A stretch of DNA of 64,000 bases from Symsagittifera roscoffensis (lineage: Eukaryota > Xenacoelomorpha > Acoela > Convolutidae). Shown here one piece after another: positions 18,959 to 31,254 of this stretch. Each line of letters opens with the position of its first letter. The stretch's first letter is position 1. The position numbers and the translations under genes are program-made. The stretch covers positions 10,739,088 to 10,803,087 of the forward strand of contig NC_087071.1 of the NCBI RefSeq assembly GCF_963678635.1, given 5' to 3'. The notes below the pieces were generated by a model. The model saw only the letters and a list, made by a program, of their open reading frames with translations. It made no database searches and had not been told where the DNA came from.

Positions 18959-21900
18959 ATGACAGAACAAATTGAGTTAAAATATCGACGATTGATGAAT
19001 GGTCGAACATCACTAGAAAATGAGCTTTCCGTAGTTCACAGTCGCATAACTGAGAGTTTAGAGGGACCAATTCGGAAAACAAAAATAAACGCCTTAATTG
19101 AATCTTGCAAGAGTATTCTCGAAAAAGCATTAGCTAAAAATGATGAACTTGTGATATTAGCTAATAAAACCGATAACCATAGCAAATTATTAACGGAGTT
19201 GGCTGCATGGTGGGATAGGATAGTTAAAGTTAACGATGAAGTAACTGGTAAGGCTCGCGCTCATATGGAATCTAATCAAGCTTCAGAGGTCTGCGTCAGT
19301 GAAACTAGTCGATCAAAAGTTTCATCAAAATCGGCAAAATCCGGGTCGAGTAAGCAAAGCTCAATGAAATCATTGACCCCCAGTGAGCGCCGCAAAGAGC
19401 TGCTCCTAGCGAAGATGAAGCGAGAAGAGTTGGAAAAACAACATGAAGCAACCTTAAGACTGAAACAACAGGAAGCCATCATCGAAGAGCAACAGCATTT
19501 GATTGAGATGGAACGAAAACAACAAGAAATTAAATTTGAAATTGACCGTAAAGAGCAAGAACATCGTTTACGAATCGAAAAAAGTCGGCTTGAAATGGAA
19601 CGATTAAGCGAAGAAAATCGTATTAAAGTAGCTGAAGCAAAAATGGTTGAAACTGAATACCTCGAAGAGTCTGAAATAGATCAGCATCTCGAGCTGGCGT
19701 CTTCGGTTGATCGTCGTTCTGACAGGGTAAACGATTGGGTTGATCATGCATTAGAAAACCAAAAAGGTCCCAAGATAGATCCGTCTTCTTCAAAGTTTGA
19801 AAACTGTATAAATATAGAAAGTGGTTCGCATCAACACAGAAATGTGTCCACAGCGGAAGCTTCACCTCGACGATCGTTGCCGAATCGGACTTTTGATTGT
19901 GATCAACAATGTTATCCCTATCAACCAACCGTCTCCTTCAGCGATGGCGATGGAATCAAACACGCTGTATCCACTAATCCTGATCACGAAACGCAGTCGT
20001 TGCTTATTTCCAATAACGCTACACTTTGCGAAAACAATACCTCATCATTTTTTAATCCAGCTGGAACAGCAGCTACCAATACTCCGGTATGCTGTTACTT
20101 CTCTGTACCTCATCCTTCGTCGTCCATTCAACATATCCCCGTCAACAACTTCAATAACGATTCCCCAGTTGTTGGAAACATGCACGCCATCTCCAATCAA
20201 TACTCTGGATACACCCCTCATGCCATTGTGTCACAACCACCTGCAAATTTAATCTGCAGAAATCAAAACTTGCTATCACATAACGTGTATAGCAACCCTG
20301 CGTCAGTGAACAATCCGTTTAGCGGACAGTCTGCCGTTATTAGTCAGCCCAATTTGCCACTAATGTCACAGTGGACACCCGCAGTCACCCAATGTATCAC
20401 TGGGGTAACAAGTGATGGTAACACAAACCCATCAGTTGGTGTTTTTTCATCCGTAACGCCAATATCTCAGCAACAATTCCCCCACGTATCAAGTGGTGGT
20501 ACCGTTTACTATGGGTTTCCCAATCACGACGCATCGGCTGAAAACACTTACATATATCAGCAGCAACCTTTTGCAGCTGATCCTAGCAACACATTGCCGT
20601 CGTTGCAACCAGTTCCCCAACCGCAAGCCGTGACACTGAATGACTTAGTCCAAGCTCTGTCAGTCTCAAAGAAGGATCCCCTTCCAGAATGGAAGCTGGC
20701 CCAGTACGATGGCAACCCGCTCCAATGGCACGAATGGTTTGGCCAATTTTGCAGTACTGTAGACGCGGCGTCCCTAAGTGATGATGTGAAGTTGACTTAT
20801 TTAAAAACATTAGTCACGGGAAAAGCTAAGTCAGCCATAGCAGAGTTCGCATACAGTGGAAGAATGTATAAAGATGCTCTGAAAACTCTAGAAAGAAAGT
20901 TTGGCCAGCCACAAAACGTAATTACGGCCCACCTTGATAAGTTGTCCAGTTTCCCGCAGCTTCAAATGCGCAACTCTGAGAACATCATTAGCTTCTCGAT
21001 GACCATTTCAAGTCTAGTGGCTGTCTTTAGGTCTCTTGATTATGAAGAAGATTTGAAAAGCGTCTCTTTGTTAAATCAAGCTCTTTCGAAAATTCCACCA
21101 AACATGAGAGAATCGTGGTCACTTTTTGTCGTGAAACGTAATTGGTCACGCCCCAACCTAATTGACTTTAACAATTGGTTAAAAGATAAAGCAGAAGCTC
21201 ATGAGCAAATGAAAAATATGCCTGGAAAACCCAAAGTCGAAGAGCCATCCAAAACTAAAGCTGTAACGAGAGTTTTTGCCTCGACAAGTACAGTTGAGAA
21301 AAAGTTTGAATATCCTTCTTGTATCCTCTGCAAGGGGAAACATGCCTTGTGGAAGTGTTCTGTGTTTAAGGAGAAAACTCCAACACAACGTGCGAAATTC
21401 TCTGCGGAAAATAAATTGTGCTTCTCCTGCTTACAAGGGAACCACGCATTTCGGCAATGTCCCCGAGCAAAGAAATGCACCAAACCAGGTTGCACTAGCA
21501 CCCATAGTGTACTTCTCCATGGGGCTGAACGTGTTTTTCCTAGTCGAAATCCGGAAAAAAATGATAGCCATACAAGACCCAACTCTGGTCAACCAAGATC
21601 TAATGCAGAGCCGGATAAAGCGAGCACAAACGCTGATCGAAAATCATTCAGCAAGAATATACCAAACGCAAGTTCGAATCATGCAGACATTAATCCCGTT
21701 CCGTTGGATGTAAGTTGCGCAATCTCGAACGACCAATCGTCAATCATAACATCGAAAGGGTTACTGCCCATAATCAAACTCCAAGTTTCCACCGATTTCC
21801 AGAGTGCTGATTGTTTAACATTGTGTGACTCAGCATCTAGTCATTCCTGGATATCGGCTAAATTAGTCAAATGTCTGAATCTCTCAGGAAGAGATTTGGA

Positions 21901-24900
21901 TCTCACAGTAAATGGTATTAACACAACGACTGTTGTTAAAACGAAACAAGTTCAGATGAAGGTATCGTCTAACTTCGATGGATTCGAATACATATTCGAA
22001 TTAACCGCATTTGTCAAGGATGAACTTAAAGTCGGTACCGATACCGTCAACATCCCTGCATTACAGAGCAAGTATCCGTACCTTGCTCCCATCAAACCAA
22101 TTGTGTATAGCTACGCCGATGTAGACTTAATAATTGGTCAAGACTCCTTCCATGCTATTCGGCCTGAGGAGTATTTCAAGAGTGAGGCCGATCCAAACAA
22201 ATCGCCCGTCGCGGTTCGCCTTCCAATAGGCTGGGTCTTGAGCGGCCCAATGCCGACATCTACTGGTTTCCTTTCTACTTGTTTCAAGTGCAATACGGAT
22301 GATACCGAACTAGCTTGTCAAATCAAACGCTGGTATGAAATAGAGTCATACGGAGCCTACAAACAGCTCGATTCCCGTTCAGCCGAAGACAAAAGGGCGG
22401 CTAAAATACTTGATTCCTCCACCGTTCACGATGGATCAAGATACGCTGTAGGTATGCTTTGGGCAGAAGAATCTATCATGTTACCAGATAATTACTATTC
22501 CTCTTTGGTTCAGTTAAAATCGTTGGAGAAACGTTTAGCGAAAGATCCTCACTTAAGGGATCAATACTCAAAAACTATCGAAGATGATTTGAGTAAAGGA
22601 TACGTAATTCAAGTTCCTCCCCATAATTTTTCGAACCGCAGCATACGCGAGTGGTATCTTCCTTACCATCCCGTGGTGAACCCAAACAAACCTGGTAAAG
22701 TGAGGCGTGTCCTTAACGGAGCGTCTAAATTCCACGGTACGTCATTGAACAAATCGTTGCTAGTAGGACCCGACCTACTGCAGAACCTTGTGTTCGTTCT
22801 CCTCCGTTTTCGTCAACATCATTTTGCCGTATCGGCTGACATTGAAGGGATGTTCCTACTAGTCGGCGTCCTTCCAGAGGACCAACCATCTCTTCGTTTT
22901 CTGTGGCGGGAGGACCCCACAGCCGATGTGGTTGTACACCAGTACACCAGACATATCTTTGGAGCGAGAGATTCGCCAACGTGTGCAAATTATGCATTGC
23001 AACGGACTGCAACGGATAATCAGGCGATGTTCCCTGACGCAGCGTCCGCAGTTTTAGAGAAATTTTATATGGACGACTACCTTGACTCCTTTGAGGACCC
23101 TGATGTTGCATTTAAAATGAGTCAAGAGTTGATTACTCTGTTAGCTCTAGGTGGTTTTAAATTAACTAAGTTCATAAGTAACGTAACTAAAATTAATAAA
23201 GAGTTAAACCCGCCCCAAAGCGCGCCGCAACAGGAAAGTAAAAATATTGTAACTTGTGGGGATAATTCTTCTCATGTTCTTGGTCTGAAGTGGGACCATA
23301 TTGACGACACTTTGGTCGTAAGCCGTGGTGTCAACCGTGAACTTAAAAATTCGATAACACAGCGAACAGTGTTAAGTTTTGTTTCTTCCGTTTTCGACCC
23401 CATAGGTCTCGTAGCGCCCTATACCGTAAGAGCGCGATTATTGTTGAAAGAAATCTGGCGCATTCATGGTCAACAATGGGATGATCAGCTACCCGTTGAT
23501 ATCAAGACAAAATTTCTTGCCTGGCACTCTGGTTTGCCATCTCTAGGGAAAATGAGTATAAAGCGCAGCTACTTCTCCGCACCAGTCGATTGGGTTGAGT
23601 TACACATGTTCGGTGACAGCTCAGAAGAAGTTTTTTGTGCTGTAGCTTTTCTTCGCGCCCGTGTGAAAACTTCACTCGAAACACAAGTTGCCTTCGTCTT
23701 TGGAAAAGCAAGAGTGGCGCCCATGAAAGCGCTTTCCATACCGAAGCTTGAACTGCAGGCCGCGTTAATCGCTACCCGCTTGAAGGAAGATGTCCTCAAA
23801 GCTCTAACCATTCCTGTGTCAAACACGTTCATGTGGACTGACAGCACCACTGGGCTCCAGTGGTTAAAATCAGGTAGTAAGCAACCCACGTTCGTGGCAA
23901 ACCGGATTGGAGAGATTCTAGAAAGTACGACCGTAGACCAGTGGTTTCATGTCTTAAGTGGAGACAACCCTGCTGATACGGGAACCAGAGGAATCTCAGC
24001 GGAGTCCTTAAAAACAAGCAGCTGGGTGAACGGGCCAAGTCTGCTGCAAAGTGGCGAGTGGCCTTTCAAGCCGAGCGTAGAAATACTTAAGAAAATCCGC
24101 CTGGCTGGTCCCGCTTGTGACCTTAATGAAGGCTTACAGCAGGCCTCTAATTTTTCAAACGTTGCACTAAATCAAAAACAACCCATTTTATTTGATTGGG
24201 AAAAGTTCAGCTCGTTTCGTAAACTCCAGCGAGTGGTTGCCTTCATGCTCAGACTTAGTCCGAAACACCGGCACTACCGCACTAAAGTCAAGGAAATAAT
24301 CGATCCGGTTGAATTAGAAACCGCCAAACAACGACTTTTGTTGATTTCCCAAAAGGAATCTTTTGAAGCGGAATATTTACTCCTGTCCTGCAACAAAACC
24401 GTCAAAAAGTCTAGTCGTATTGCAAAGTATGCACCGTTTATGGGTCCTGCATTCCTCATTCGTTCAACTGGGCGAATTCGCCGCCTAGTTGAAACTGAAT
24501 ATGAGGTAAAACACCCCATAATCCTTGATGGAAGGCATTCTTTGGTGAAATTGTTCGTAAGTGATATTCATTATCGCTATCAGCACCAGTTCTTAGACTA
24601 CCTGCGAGCTGTAATTCACTTAGAGTTCGCAATCTTGAACCTTCGCTCTTTATTGAAGTCCATCGAAGTCCACTGCCTTATATGTAGGAAGCGCAAAGCC
24701 AAAACTGTCACACCTATGATGGCAGAGCTTCCAGTTGAAAGGCTTGGTTACCGCCAGCCTCCCTTCACAAACTGTGGTGTTGATTACTTTGGACCCTTTT
24801 ACGTCTCAATCAGGAGGAGTTCTGAAAAACGATGGTGCTTCCTTTTTACATGTATGACCACCAGAGCTGTACATATTGAGATTGTCTCATCCATGGACAC

Positions 24901-25674
24901 GAGTTCGTGTGTAATGTGAATCGAAAGATTCATTGCCCGTCGCGGCACTCCATCAGTCATTTGGTCTGATAGCGGCACCAATTTTGTGGGAGCCGAGAAA
25001 GAACTCTTAAATTGTATTCAGTCATGGAACGATCAAGCACCCCCAGAGCTGGCGAAAAAAGGTATTAAGTGGAAATTTAACCCCCCGGCAGCCCCGCATC
25101 ACGGTGGTTCTTGGGAACGCCTCGTTCGGTGTTGTAAAAGGGTATTCTACGCAATAATAGGAAGTAGAAAGCCCACTCCCGAAGTCCTTGAAACAACTTT
25201 CTGTCTTGTAGAACAATCACTGAACGCTCGACCTATAACATCAGTAAGTGCAAGTCCGGATGGTTTCGAGGTGTTAACTCCTAATCATTTTTTGTTAGGC
25301 CGAAATGGTACTAGCTTTCCTTCTCTCTCTTTCCAGGAGCACTTCGACCATCGAAAGCAATATATCCGAGCGCAAAGCTACGCCAACGCAATTTGGAGTC
25401 GTTGGCTGCGAGATTATGTGCCAGCACTAAATAAACGCAGTAAGTGGCACTCCGATAGTGACGTTATTTTAAAAACAGGGGATTTAGTGTGGATTGTTGA
25501 CGAACGCAGCCCAAGGGGACATACCCTCTGGCTCGTATAAAAACCCTTAATTACGGAAAAGACAACATAGCCCGATCCGCCGTAGTTAGCACCCGCTCCG
25601 GGGAGCTAACTCGACCGGCCGTAAAACTCGCACCCGTTTTTGCTCCTTTGGGCGCGGAAGATGTTCGCGCTTAA
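18959..25674 (+). pseudogene. gag-pol: BEL1 Gag-Pol polyprotein, nearly intact
   Basis: ATG at 18959, 1,986 codons to TGA at 24917, then the same frame to 25540. A one-base loss near 25526 moves the true end to a TAA inside the right LTR (25672-25674). Order: Gag with a long Lys/Glu/Gln coiled coil (about residues 130-250), Ser/Pro/Asn-rich linker, capsid-like region (about 560-770), Cys-rich knuckles (from C788), aspartic protease (CDSAS, D957), RT with YMDD at 1370-1373, RNase H (FGDSS, IPKLELQAA, TDSTT), integrase with CLIC zinc ligands and catalytic D1942. The second Asp and the Glu (GSWERL) lie beyond the TGA. The polyprotein copies and integrates the element. E1 has a sense codon at the TGA position. 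Confidence 0.9.
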
Positions 25675-25960
25675 ATTAATGACGTCATTATAGCGCGAAA
25701 GTGAAAAAGCTAAAATTAGATTTGCTTAGACAAAAGGCCTTGAAAACTACTGGTTTGTCCGATTAAGGTCAGTTTGCCATCAAAATGTTTATAGATTTTT
25801 GAGATTGTTGAAAACCGTATTGCTAAAATGCTAACCGAAAATGTTAAACTGATTGTTGTCATATATTACTTACTCTTCATATTATCTGTTAAGTTGCCGA
25901 TAATTTACAGATTTTGAAGCAGGTTTTTGTAGATCTTACAGGATACGAGAGTGCGGCACA
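25662..25960 (+). repeat. 3' LTR of BEL1
   Basis: Same sequence as the 5' LTR. Purine-rich gcggaaga just before it (25654-25661) is the polypurine-tract candidate. The pol stop codon lies 11-13 bases inside. CRE and E2F-like motifs recur at 25680-25700. Confidence 0.95.
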
Positions 25961-25965
25961 GAACG
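25961..25965. repeat. Target-site duplication, right copy (gaacg)
   Basis: Matches 16152-16156 and marks the insertion point in the element A integrase gene. Confidence 0.95.
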
Positions 25966-26496
25966 GTTCATACCTTCAACTAATCCATTTGTCCAAGGTG
26001 CATGAGATGTACGTGGTTTATGTTTGATAAAATATAGGTGGCATAATGTGATAATTTCATTGTTAATGAATTCTGTGCCGTTATCTGTGACTAGTTTTTC
26101 TGGTAGTCCGAATTTAGCTATCCAATGTTCGTAAAGTGTTGTGTATGCGTAGTAAGCATTACAATGTGGTACTGGGTTGAGTGTAAATGCATCAACAATT
26201 ACCATAATATAAGAATTTCCTTCGGAGGATGGTGAAATTGGTCCTTTTGTGTCGAATGAAATTCTATGATTAAAATATAGACTTTGTCCTTTGAAGTCTT
26301 GTTTTGTTGCTATTTGTTTTTGATTTAGATAAGGTTTATTTAATTGACATATTATGCAATCGTTGCAAAATACTTTAATCCAAATTGGTGCATTTGGGAA
26401 ATGAAAATTTTGTGTAAAATTTGAATATGTCTTTTCTGATCCTGAGTGTCCTTTTGTATGTTGCGTATGAGATATGTCGAATGCTATTATCATCAT
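25961..26496 (-). pseudogene. pol: Element A integrase, zinc-binding and catalytic core
   Basis: Shows the HHCC zinc site (HTKGHSG...CNDCIIC) and the catalytic triad (FDTKGP, TDNGTEF, GLVEG). BEL1 interrupts it right after the Glu-containing segment; the C-terminal part continues at 16151-15553. It would integrate element DNA. The N-terminal frame is joined imperfectly to the linker upstream. Confidence 0.85.
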
Positions 26497-26652
26497 GCTG
26501 AGGGGGAGACAGGGTATTTTAAAATTGTGTGTCTGATATTGATTGTAAAAGTCTGTGATTTCATTAATAGTTGTATTATTATTTTTTCTAAAGTATCGGA
26601 GGAGTGTTTTATTTCCTAATATTGTTGTATCAGCCTTTGTTGGTTTTGTTTT

Positions 26653-27273
26653 TTACTTGTGCCATGATTTGAATTGGCGAAATACTGGATCAAGGTTTTG
26701 ATATTTCTGTAATAACTGTAGTGTAATTTTTTCTGTTGGTGGTAGAAAAATATTTTCAACTTCTTTTCTTGATAATGGAATTGCGTCGAAGGGATCATGA
26801 AGATCAAAAACTCGATTTATTGTGTTTTTCGAATCATTTATTGGTGGTCCTGATACGTTTTCTTTGTCAGTTAAATTCTCCATTTCGATTAGTAGAAAGG
26901 TGTTTTTTTTGTGTGGTTGTTGTTTGTTTGTTTTTTGTTGAGTATTTTTTTTTATCCAATGAGAATAAGGAAAAGGTTTGAATGTGGATTTCCCTAATAG
27001 ATCTACTTCATAGTGGTTATTTTGATAATCTAAATAGAGTGGAAAATTTTGTAAGTTATTTATTTGTGACTGATCTATATCAAATTTCACTGCGTATTTG
27101 AATTCTAATCTTGGTGATGTTTCATTTTTTGCAAGATAGAATTTAACATTGTGTGGTATTTCAACTGTAGTTTTTCGTGTAAGTAGTTCAGGTGGTGTAT
27201 TTTTACTTAATGTATCTGGTAGTGCAAGGTTTTTTCCTGCTGTCCAAACTATATGTAAGTTTGGAAATTTCAA
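26653..27273 (-). pseudogene. pol: Element A RNase H to integrase linker
   Basis: Starts with the conserved end of Gypsy RNase H (VWTAGKNLALPDTLSKN), followed by about 170 residues without motif (Lys/Asn/Pro-rich) and ending before the integrase zinc site. Long linkers occur in some Gypsy lineages. Confidence 0.7.
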
Positions 27274-27309
27274 TAAAATTAATTGAAATCTATAAACTCT
27301 ATGGTTTGC

Positions 27310-28632
27310 TTATGATTTATGTGTAAAGAGAAATATTATATGTTTATGATCTGTAAATAGAACTGTTGGATGTTTTGATCCAAGTATTAGAAATTCATAT
27401 TCGGTAAGTGTGAATATTTTAGCTGTGCATTCTCTCATCAGAGTAGAGAGTCGTAGTTCAGCTTGTGTAAATAAGCGAGAATTTGCTGATTTAAGATTCA
27501 TTTTGTTTGTTCCACTGTGTGATTGTAGTAATGCTGCGCCGATGCCAAAGTTTGAAGCATCGCACATTGCATAAAATGGTTGATTGGGATCAGGGATTAT
27601 ATTTGATATTTGTTCTGTTAACAATTTTTCATTCCTTCGAATCTTGTTTGATGTTCGTGGTCCATTCGAAGTTAGTTTGTTGTCTGATGATGTTATAGAA
27701 AGGTCTTAAGTATAATTGCATTTTGTATAAATTTTTACTTAAGAAAATTTAAATTCCAAGGAATTCTTGAATTTTCTTTTTATTTGTGGGTGGCTGAAGT
27801 TTCTGAATCGCGCGTATTTGTGATTTCAATGGTGTTATATTGTTTTTTTCTATAATGTGGCCAAGGAATTTTACGCGTGTTAGGAAAAAATGTGATTTGT
27901 CTGGGGCTGCTTTCATGTTTTCGTTTTTGAGTAATTGATGATATTGTTCTAGAATTATAAACATTTCGTCTTTCTTTTGTGAATGCATGAAAACATCATC
28001 TAAGTATGTGATTGCCTGTTTTTTGAGTATAAGTGGTCTAAAACTTTTACTCATAAAAGCTGAAAAACCTGCTGGTCCTATGGAAGTTCCATAGAATAAT
28101 TTATTGAATTCGTATTGTTGATTTCCTATAACGAATTGTGTTAATCGTCGTGACTGTTCATCTAGTAGCATTTGATTGTATGCACTATTCATATCTGCGG
28201 TTGTGAAGTATTTACCATTTATTTTGGTTAGAATAACTTGAATAGTTTCAATGGGCCAATTACATATAGTTTTGTCAATTAGTTAATTGAGGTATCTAGC
28301 ATCTAGAACTATTTTTAGTGATTCTCCTTTAGCTGAGATGAAAACTGCGTTGATAAAGGTATTACCTTTTGATTGTTCTTCTTTGTTTACTGGTGATATA
28401 ATTTCATATTGTTCTAAAAAGTCAAGTAGTCTGTTTACTCTATCTTGTAAGTGTATCGGTAATTTACTTGCTCTTTGTTTTTTGCGTCAGGTTTTAAAGG
28501 TAAATGTAGTGGTGAACTAATTTTTCCAACATCGAATTTTGATGTTGCATAAACTGTTGGAAATTTTAATAATAGTTCGGTTAATTTATCGAAATCTTCT
28601 TGTGTTATTTGGGAATGTTGAAAATTGAACAT
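27310..28632 (-). pseudogene. pol: Element A reverse transcriptase and RNase H
   Basis: RT pieces in order: FPTVYATSKFDVGKI near the start, LKIVLDARYLN, ADMNSAYNQM (first catalytic Asp), TYLDDVFMHS (YLDD box), FLGHIIEKNNITPL. RNase H follows (YAMCDASNFGIGAALLQ, LFTDHK). Frames change near 28440, a stop lies near 28280, and the RT C-terminus breaks at 27749-27624. Order and motifs are Gypsy/Metaviridae type. Copies the element RNA to DNA when intact. Confidence 0.85.
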
Positions 28633-28639
28633 TGTTAGA

Positions 28640-29496
28640 ATCTTTTGTTGTTTTTCCGTATAATGTGATATTTTAAACGTTGGTTTAAAAAATGGTGCTT
28701 TTGTGATGTAGTTAGTGTTTCTTTCTTTTTTTGGTGCCTATTATGTTGTTTATTGATAATTCTTCATCAAGAATTGTGGATTGACATATATCTAGTAATT
28801 GTAGTATATTATTGACTTGTTATGCCACTTCATTTGTGGGTGAAGTTGTAGCATTTGTTTCACAGTATCCTACGAGTCCTAAGGGTAGTGTTATCTGGTT
28901 ATGTGAAATGTTTGTTTAAATGTTTTGTTTAGTATTTTATTTTTTTCCATTGTTCTGGTGGGAACAAGGAAAAGTTGGATTTTTCCGTAATTTACTAATG
29001 TTGATCCTTGTGCTGTTGCTAATTTACTGGCGGTCTTTATAGGTGTTAGGATTGGATTTAACGATTTGATTTCATTCTATGTAGTGATGTTAATAATCTT
29101 TGATTCTGCTCCTGAACAAATAAAAAAATCTATTTCAAGATCGGATGGTCGAAATTCTTTACTTTTTGGGCTTTCTAAGAGAAATCGGATTGTCCAAATT
29201 TTTTCTTTTGGCTGTTTTTTTTTGTATATTTTGGTAATTGTGATTTGTACTTGAGCGTTGTTTTTCGTTATTGACTACTGTATTTTTTTCATTTATATTC
29301 TGTTCATCTGATACATCGTTTCTTATGGGTCTAGTATAGTAGTCTTGAAGAACTTCCGATTGATTTTCGTGAATGTGTGAACTAAAAGGTTGTTCGTATA
29401 AAATGGATTCGTAGTCGTTTTCGACTGTGATAATATTGACTGAAGTAGTGTTATTTGTGTCACTTTCGCTGTCTGTTGATTCACAATTAATGTGGT
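28640..29496 (-). pseudogene. pol: Element A protease region, degenerate
   Basis: A retropepsin-like stretch near 29085-29125 reads FFICSGAESKIIN, where a DSGAE or DTGAE motif is expected, so the catalytic Asp seems replaced by Cys. The region around it is interrupted by stops. No second copy of this part is in the window. Confidence 0.4.
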
Positions 29497-31045
29497 TTAA
29501 TTGTAGTTCTGTACTTTCTGTGTTGTCAATACCAGGGGGATCTGAAATTGTTTCTTCAGTTGTTTGTACCTGATTAATTTGTCGCTGAAGTTTCGGTGTG
29601 TTACTTCTATATTTGTGTTGGGAATCAGGGTAACGATTGTTGTTTCGATAAGGGGATTGAGAATAATTTCTGTGATTGTTATAGCTGGGATTCCTATTTT
29701 GTGAGTTGTTTCTTGACCTATTATAGTAATTGCTTTTGTTTCCGTGATAATTAGATCTGTTGTAGGAATTGTTTCTTGATCTGTTGTTCTGGTAACGTTG
29801 GTTTCTGTTATTTGATTAACTTCTATTTCTGATATTCGAGTGTTTCTATTTCTATTGTATGATGAATTACGTGATCTATCGTTTGAATAGTGTCTATTTC
29901 TAGAATTTGAATGGGAACTTGTATCAGACATTTCTCTTCTGTTTGAATTTGATCGTGAATAGTTGTTTCTATACTGGTTATTTTGGCTATTTGATCGACT
30001 GTATCTGTTTTATGAGAAATTTCGTGAATTTTTTTGTTATGGTCATCTATCTCTATAATTAGAGTTATAGGGTGATTAGTTTCTTGAGTAATTTGAAATA
30101 TTTGGGAGTGGTTTACCAGAGCTATTATTAATATGTATATTTTTGTTTGGTAAATTTTGATCTTTTTTCATGTATTGGTAGGATGATTTGTTTGGTTCTT
30201 TGTACTTTTGCGGTTTTTTTATTGTTCTGTTGTTTTTGTCTACATTCGGCAATGCTGTGTCCGTATCTTCGACAATAATTACACCATTTCTTGAAAGATG
30301 GTTTACCTTTGAAATTTGAATTTTTCTCATGTATCTTTAAAATTTCAGTGATTTTTTCAGTGAGGTCTACATCTGAATCGTGTGTGTTGTTTATTTGTCT
30401 GGTATTTGTTTCGATTCTATTAACGTATTGTAGTTTAAGATTTTCTGTTTCTTCAAGTTTCATTGTGATTTCTGCTTGTTCTAATTTATCACTTGGTTTT
30501 TGTGAAATCTAAATCTGGTTCTCGAATTGATGAGCGGTGTGATGCTCTCTTTTTTATAGCTATTTTTTTCTTAATTGGGGTGTTAAATCATCATTAAAAT
30601 TTCTGTCATTTTCGTGTTTTTATAATCATGAGTGTTTAGTGAATATGCTTTTCGAACTAGTGTTTCGATTCTATCTGCCAAATGTTTGATTGTTTCGTTT
30701 GGTAGTCTACGAATTTCGCTACATAAAACACTCTTGTGTAAATCTTTTCCAATCTGTTTTTATGTCTATTGGTAGAACTGAAAACCATTTCTGAGCTGCG
30801 CCATCAAGTGTTGTTTGGATTAACGCTGTGCGTCTGTGTATCCAATTTTGATGGAGTGGTGTAATTATTGGTTCAGGTCTGATATTTAAAATTAAATTTG
30901 CTGTGACTGCGTTCAAATAGTCTTCTACAGAATATTCAGGGTCTGTGCCTTTGAATACCATCAGTGGTTTATTTGATGTTATTGATGATCCACCCATGAG
31001 GTATGGATTCATAGTCATCTGTATTGATTCTGCGGCATTTGGCAT
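29497..31045 (-). pseudogene. gag: Element A Gag, capsid-nucocapsid part
   Basis: Pieces 30719-31045 (capsid-type; FKGTDPEYSVEDYLNAV), 30128-30463 (one CCHC knuckle, CNYCRRYGHSIAEC) and 29497-29931 (Arg/Ser/Asn-rich tail passing into another frame). The same protein is open in element B at 1-1587. Here it carries frameshifts near 30719 and 30520 and within the tail. Confidence 0.8.
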
Positions 31046-31254
31046 TTGTGAAAAATTTGTCAGTTAATTTTTTGTAATTTCATGTTGTTGTAAATAATAT
31101 GGTAGTGGTATTTCGTTTTGCATTTGTGTTGTTTGATAATTATCAATATTTGTTGGATTTTGTGAATAAAAATTATTATTTCGAGGTTTGTAATTTGATC
31201 TAGGTTGTCGTATGTGTTGTTCTCGTGTATATGGTTCAAAAATATCTGGTTGAT

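Larger units (their letters stand above)
16157..25960 (+). mobile_element. BEL/Pao LTR element BEL1, young insertion
   Basis: 9,804 bp with two 299-bp LTRs that look identical base for base and a 5-bp target duplication. Order: LTR, primer-binding site, 48-bp tandem repeats, A/T homopolymer leader, accessory ORF, gag-pol in one frame, LTR. Pol order (PR-RT-RNase H-IN), RT YMDD and a DSA protease motif fit the BEL/Pao group. Three lesions are visible: a TGA in the accessory ORF, a TGA in integrase and a one-base loss near the pol end. Confidence 0.95.

Noticed and set aside
19276-24519. Several 60-145 codon frames in other frames of BEL1 gag-pol
   Set aside because: Shadows of the main frame, without motif or conservation in E1.
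24917-24919. Programmed stop read-through or selenocysteine at the integrase TGA
   Set aside because: No read-through context seen, and E1 has a sense codon there; plain mutation is simpler.
16152-25965. BEL1 as a duplication rather than an insertion
   Set aside because: TG...CA LTRs, 5-bp TSD and an integrase frame that rejoins exactly show insertion.
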